DNA of 7,818 nt, from NCBI GenBank assembly GCA_021819225.1, contig JAKARU010000036.1, forward strand, positions 1 through 7,818, given 5' to 3'. The position numbers and the translations under genes are program-made. The stretch comes from Thermoplasmata archaeon (GTDB lineage: Archaea > Thermoplasmatota > Thermoplasmata > Thermoplasmatales > Thermoplasmataceae). Under the pieces are notes generated by a model. The model had not been told where the DNA came from and did no database searches. It was given only the letters and a program-made list of their open reading frames with translations. Below are positions 5,096 to 7,818 of the stretch, piece by piece (positions within the stretch are counted from its first letter, which is position 1; each line of letters starts with the position of its first letter).

Positions 5096-6121
5096 CTAAG
5101 ATGGGCTCAATGTTTGGCTCACATAGTGCCAATTCATGCTGCCATAATCATTTACACCATTTTGAACCATGGAATCGAAGCTGTTAAGATAATTAGCCCC
5201 GGGAAGTTCTGGAAATGGTCCGAATATAGTGTGGAATGATTCAGTGTTTGCGTTCCATGCATACACTTGAATTGCATTAGAGACTCCATCCAAAAAAACA
5301 GTTTGTTGAGTTAATGTCTCGAAGTAATTGTGAGTTTGGTAGGTAGAATCAAAAGCACTATTCAGTGTTGCAATTTCTGAAGAAAGAATAGCATACGAAG
5401 CAATTGCAGCTACAGCGCCTAGAACAAGTCCAATTACAGAGGCCGCGGCGGCCGCAGTAATAATTCCCGCTATAACTGCGGCTCCCATACCTGCCCCAAA
5501 ACCAAAACTGAGTGATACTCCGAGGTTGGCCTGGCTCAATTCAGAACTTACATCTTGATAATAATATAAGGCATTTGATCCAGTGTATACAACATAGTAG
5601 TAATAATTGTACCCGACGGTGAGCCCACCCAAATACCAGGGGAGGGTAATTGGGATTATATTGAACGAAATGTATGGATCTGCCGATCTATTAAGATTAG
5701 AATTCCCCAATGGTATTTGGAAAGTTGCAATACTGCTGTGGTCAGTTAAAAGTGCATTTTGAGTTTCCAGGTTTGCTATATTATCTAATTGCTTTTGATA
5801 CAATAGATTAGATTTTAAAAACATTGCAAAAATGGAGGACCCGGTCATATTATTTATTGGACCATAAACAAATCCGCGATTAGAATACCACGAATAAAAC
5901 TCGAATTTGAGTATGTGTTGGGCTAACGATAGGTTACTAACATGAAAATTCATTTGGGTGAATTTGTATTGAGAGGCTACTGAAACATATGAGGTATATT
6001 TTTCAGCTTGTGTACTGTTTGAAACATTTGTAATAGAAGATAAAGACAGCATCACAAAAACAACTGCTATTATGACAGATAACACCATCCTGACACTTTT
6101 TCTTTTATTTTTAAATTTCAT
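5096..6121 (-). CDS. Exported or membrane-anchored protein with Gly/Ala-rich hydrophobic core
   Basis: A 341-residue protein of no recognised family. A basic start (MKFKNKRKSVR) is followed by a hydrophobic helix at about 12-31, acting as signal peptide or anchor. The body has five N-glycosylation sequons (N32, N35, N63, N91, N144), many Tyr/Ser/Asn and no cysteine. Around 172-188 is a tyrosine cluster (NYYYYVVYTG, LYYYQ). Residues about 202-247 form one long Gly/Ala-rich hydrophobic stretch (GFGAGMGAAVIAGIITAAAA through LVLGAVAAIASYAIL), long enough for two close-packed membrane helices. The last 95 residues are soluble. A TATA-like TATTAAA about 26 bases before the ATG at 6121 suggests a leaderless transcript starting there; a TTG at 6127 is an alternative. 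Glycine-rich hairpins occur in membrane-active peptides and secretion-related proteins, but no function can be assigned. Confidence 0.8.
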   Translation of the reverse strand: MKFKNKRKSVRMVLSVIIAVVFVMLSLSSITNVSNSTQAEKYTSYVSVASQYKFTQMNFHVSNLSLAQHILKFEFYSWYSNRGFVYGPINNMTGSSIFAMFLKSNLLYQKQLDNIANLETQNALLTDHSSIATFQIPLGNSNLNRSADPYISFNIIPITLPWYLGGLTVGYNYYYYVVYTGSNALYYYQDVSSELSQANLGVSLSFGFGAGMGAAVIAGIITAAAAASVIGLVLGAVAAIASYAILSSEIATLNSAFDSTYQTHNYFETLTQQTVFLDGVSNAIQVYAWNANTESFHTIFGPFPELPGANYLNSFDSMVQNGVNDYGSMNWHYVSQTLSPS

Positions 6122-6142
6122 AATCAACCATAGATGTTTTCA

Positions 6143-6152
6143 ATATTAAATC
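6143..6152 (-). promoter_or_regulatory. TATA-type promoter of the exported-protein operon
   Basis: On the minus strand gatttaatattg has its A/T core centred about 26 bases before the ATG at 6121. No ribosome binding site lies between, as expected for leaderless transcription. The downstream gene uses its own Shine-Dalgarno sequence instead. Confidence 0.45.
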
Positions 6153-6215
6153 TTTGGGCTAATAATAGTATCAAGGCAATGCGTTAAATATGCATATTTA
6201 TCCACAAGTTTCTCA

Positions 6216-6553
6216 TTATTTTTGACAATGAGAAGAACTGAAATTGAGCTCGGCGAAAAATCGATTTGGAAATAGAGAGCACTGACACACTCTCCATCGT
6301 CCATGAAGTTTCCTCTTTAGGGATATCATTGTTCCCTTTGCATGCATCCCTGTCTGCATGCAATCGGGATATGCCATTATTCCATTCCTCTGCACAGACT
6401 GCGGTATGGAAGCATTCCCAACCTCATGGCGAAGTCCTTTCGGAACAGTCGTTTCATTGGGATTTTCAAGAACGACTTCCTCTGAGAGCAGTTTCATGCC
6501 TGCATTTATATGGAATTGTTGCCCATAATAGTTTCGCATTCATCCCCTGCACG
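6216..6553 (-). pseudogene. Possible TnpB (IS200/IS605) C-terminal remnant
   Basis: In the frame open from 6539, the minus strand reads HINAGMKLLSEEVVLENP, then ETTVPKGLRHEVGNASIP. This resembles the tail found after the last DRDxNAxINI motif of archaeal TnpB proteins, the RNA-guided nucleases of IS200/IS605 elements. The expected motif itself appears degraded (QQFHINAGM). The zinc-finger cysteines and RuvC residues are absent, so only the extreme C-terminus remains. The end of the protein is uncertain: a neighbouring frame reads on as well, and a stop in this frame comes at 6216. It joins the AAA+ gene at about 6553 in a different frame, which suggests that an insertion or deletion truncated that gene. 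The family call comes from memory of TnpB tails and is tentative. Confidence 0.4.
6334..6368. repeat. Strong hairpin within the TnpB-like remnant
   Basis: TTGCATGCA (6338-6346) and TGCATGCAA (6355-6363) form a perfect 9-bp stem with an 8-base loop. A further CCC/GGG pairing (6334-6336 with 6366-6368) lies across a small internal loop. IS200/IS605 ends carry subterminal hairpins, and the TnpB guide RNA comes from this part of the element, so it may be a relic of such an end. Only the fold is certain. Confidence 0.55.
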
Positions 6554-7320
6554 AAGGCATGGGGATTTCTGCTCAGGTGGTTGTAATCTGGAACTCCCTT
6601 CTCTATTGGGACATCCTTAAGAAACTCCGCGAACATCATCCCTCTGGTTGCAGCATCAGGCAATTTCATCCTAATTTTATAATCAAATCTCCTCCATACA
6701 GCAGGATCAAGCAAATGCTCGTGATTAGTAGCAGCAATTATCGGAATACCGGATTCAATTGAATCGATGTTTTGCAATAGAGTGTTTACCACTCTCTTGA
6801 GGTCCCCCAACTCATTAGAGTCATCTCGCACTTTGGCAATAGCATCGAATTCATCTAAGAAAAGAATGCAGGGTGTTCTTTGCACAAAATCGAATAGCAC
6901 TCCAATATTCTTAGGAGTACTACCTGAATATGAAGAAATAACGCAGTCCAATCTTACAGTTACCAAGAGCAAGCCAGTTCCTGAAGAAATGTATCTTGCG
7001 ACCTGTGTTTTTCCAGTTCCAGGTTTTCCAAAAAGCAGCATGCTTCGATTGCTCTTTATTCCCTTCCCCAGAAACAGATCAGTGTGATTGATTATATATA
7101 TGAATTCTCTAATGCTTGACATTGAATCTTCTCCAAGCTAAAGAAATACTGATCCTTTATCATAACTCTTGATTTCTGCAAGTGGTAACCTGGATACAGA
7201 ATCAACAGGTAATTTTAGAGTGTGGCCATAATCCTTTGTTTTAATGGTTAAGGTTTTAGTATTCCTGAGAACACTCCTTAACTTCTTAGCCGTTTGAAAG
7301 TCTCCATTTACCTCCCTCAT
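6554..7320 (-). pseudogene. AAA+ ATPase with in-frame amber codon, 3' truncated
   Basis: This gene encoded a classical AAA+ ATPase. From the ATG at 7320, about 60 residues of N-domain (MREVNGDFQTAKKLRSVL, KLPVDSVSRLPLAEIKSYD) run into a TAG at 7140-7138. The same frame then continues without loss as LGEDSMSSIREFIYII. Next come Walker A GKPGTGKT (7029-7006), Walker B CILFLDEFD, the sensor-1 segment IIAATN, and WRRFD with the arginine fingers. The small C-terminal lid domain breaks off near NHLSRNPHAF, where a TnpB-like fragment begins. A second in-frame stop (TGA, 7344-7342) lies just upstream of the start, with sequence before it that could be lost N-terminus. Such single AAA ATPases are often part of protease or unfoldase pairs and of mobile or defence loci. 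Without its lid domain this copy is unlikely to work even if the TAG were read through. The start at 7320 is a choice; TTG at 7323 is possible. Confidence 0.85.
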
Positions 7321-7412
7321 CAAGTCTATTAGAAATCGCTCTCAGAATTTGTGCGATGCTTTCGTTTTAAAAAAAATGAGATTTACGAATTCAACTTTCA
7401 TAAGTATTTTTT

Positions 7413-7818
7413 TTACATTTTCTGAGCCAGTTTTCTTCTTGAATTGCTTATCGATCGGCTAAAAATAAGGAATACAATGAATACCACAATCAGCAGAACA
7501 TATAGAGGGGTGTAATTCAACAGAAGGGATAGAGCAAAGTCGTTTTCAGAATAAACAATTGGGCCTCTTACGAATCCAGTGGTAACATTGCCCCCGCCCT
7601 GCGGTGAAGTGAAATTCAGTATAACTTCTACATAATAGTCTCCATAATGCAGGTGGTTGAAAGTGTAATTGACTGCTACCGTCCCGTTTCCGGCTGAAAC
7701 ATTTTTCAGGGATACTTTGCAGGTAAGGTTTAGAAATTCACCGGATGAATAAAGGAGAAAATATGGCTTATATGTATGGTTTGTGCTTACTCCATAAAAT
7801 GTGGCATTCACACTGTAA
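7413..7818 (-). CDS. Sequon-rich surface protein, C-terminal part (runs off the right edge)
   Basis: The frame is open from the right edge to a TAA-class stop at 7413 and encodes at least 134 residues of a cell-surface protein; a GTG at 7811 is unlikely to be the true start. About 100 residues are extracytoplasmic, with some nine N-x-S/T sequons (including NAT, NHT, NLT, NVS, NGT, NYT, NFT, NVT) and a beta-sandwich-like alternation of hydrophobic residues. A single membrane helix (YTPLYVLLIVVFIVFLIFS) and a short basic tail (RSISNSRRKLAQKM) follow, so the C-terminus is cytoplasmic. Dense glycosylation and a C-terminal anchor are typical of thermoacidophile envelope proteins, including large thermopsin-like proteins, but no catalytic motif is visible here. 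It lies 92 bases upstream of the AAA+ gene on the same strand. Confidence 0.75.
   Translation of the reverse strand, partial: YSVNATFYGVSTNHTYKPYFLLYSSGEFLNLTCKVSLKNVSAGNGTVAVNYTFNHLHYGDYYVEVILNFTSPQGGGNVTTGFVRGPIVYSENDFALSLLLNYTPLYVLLIVVFIVFLIFSRSISNSRRKLAQKM

Noticed and set aside
1..7818. CRISPR array
   Set aside because: No regularly spaced direct repeats of suitable length were seen; the repeats present are IS ends and hairpins.

Overview
This window looks like a piece of an archaeal chromosome, most likely from an acidophilic, Thermoplasmatales-like lineage (Ferroplasma/Cuniculiplasma type). Three things suggest this. Two genes have TATA-like boxes centred about 26-28 bases before the start codon, the pattern of leaderless archaeal transcripts. 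There is a 55-residue AbrB-type regulator of a kind common in these archaea. The extracytoplasmic proteins are rich in N-glycosylation sequons and lack or nearly lack cysteine. The lineage is an inference; no rRNA or tRNA is present to confirm it.

The left 60% (1-4480) is a graveyard of nested insertion sequences. Bases 1-~322 are the 5' end of an IS110-family element on the minus strand that has cut into an IS21-type istB, whose decayed 3' part is at ~323-636 and whose right terminal repeat is at ~678-706. A short non-IS island (707-1091) carries the AbrB-like gene. A second IS21 relic begins at ~1092 with an istA pseudogene (1173-1571). It is cut off by an IS3-family element (1572-4480) bounded by 29-bp imperfect inverted repeats, with decayed orfA (4410-4062) and orfB (2600-1612) on the minus strand. 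That IS3 element is itself split by an apparently full-length IS110-family element on the plus strand (~2596-4061). Its 409-residue transposase (2795-4024) is preceded by a ~200-base leader that folds into three hairpins resembling an IS110 bridge RNA.

The right 40% is read on the minus strand. At 6121-4648 there is a two-gene operon. It encodes a cysteine-free exported or membrane-anchored protein with an internal glycine/alanine-rich hydrophobic segment, followed by a small four-helix membrane protein. The layout recalls a secreted membrane-active protein with a membrane partner, but neither family is recognised. At 7320-6554 lies an AAA+ ATPase gene broken by an in-frame amber codon and truncated at its 3' end by what looks like a TnpB (IS200/IS605) C-terminal remnant (6553-6216). 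At the right edge (7818-7413) is the C-terminal part of a sequon-rich surface protein with one membrane anchor.

The most interesting points are the candidate bridge RNA of the internal IS110 element, which matches the element's own right end and may pair with the flanking target; the Asn in place of the expected catalytic Glu in its transposase; and the uncharacterised exported-protein operon.
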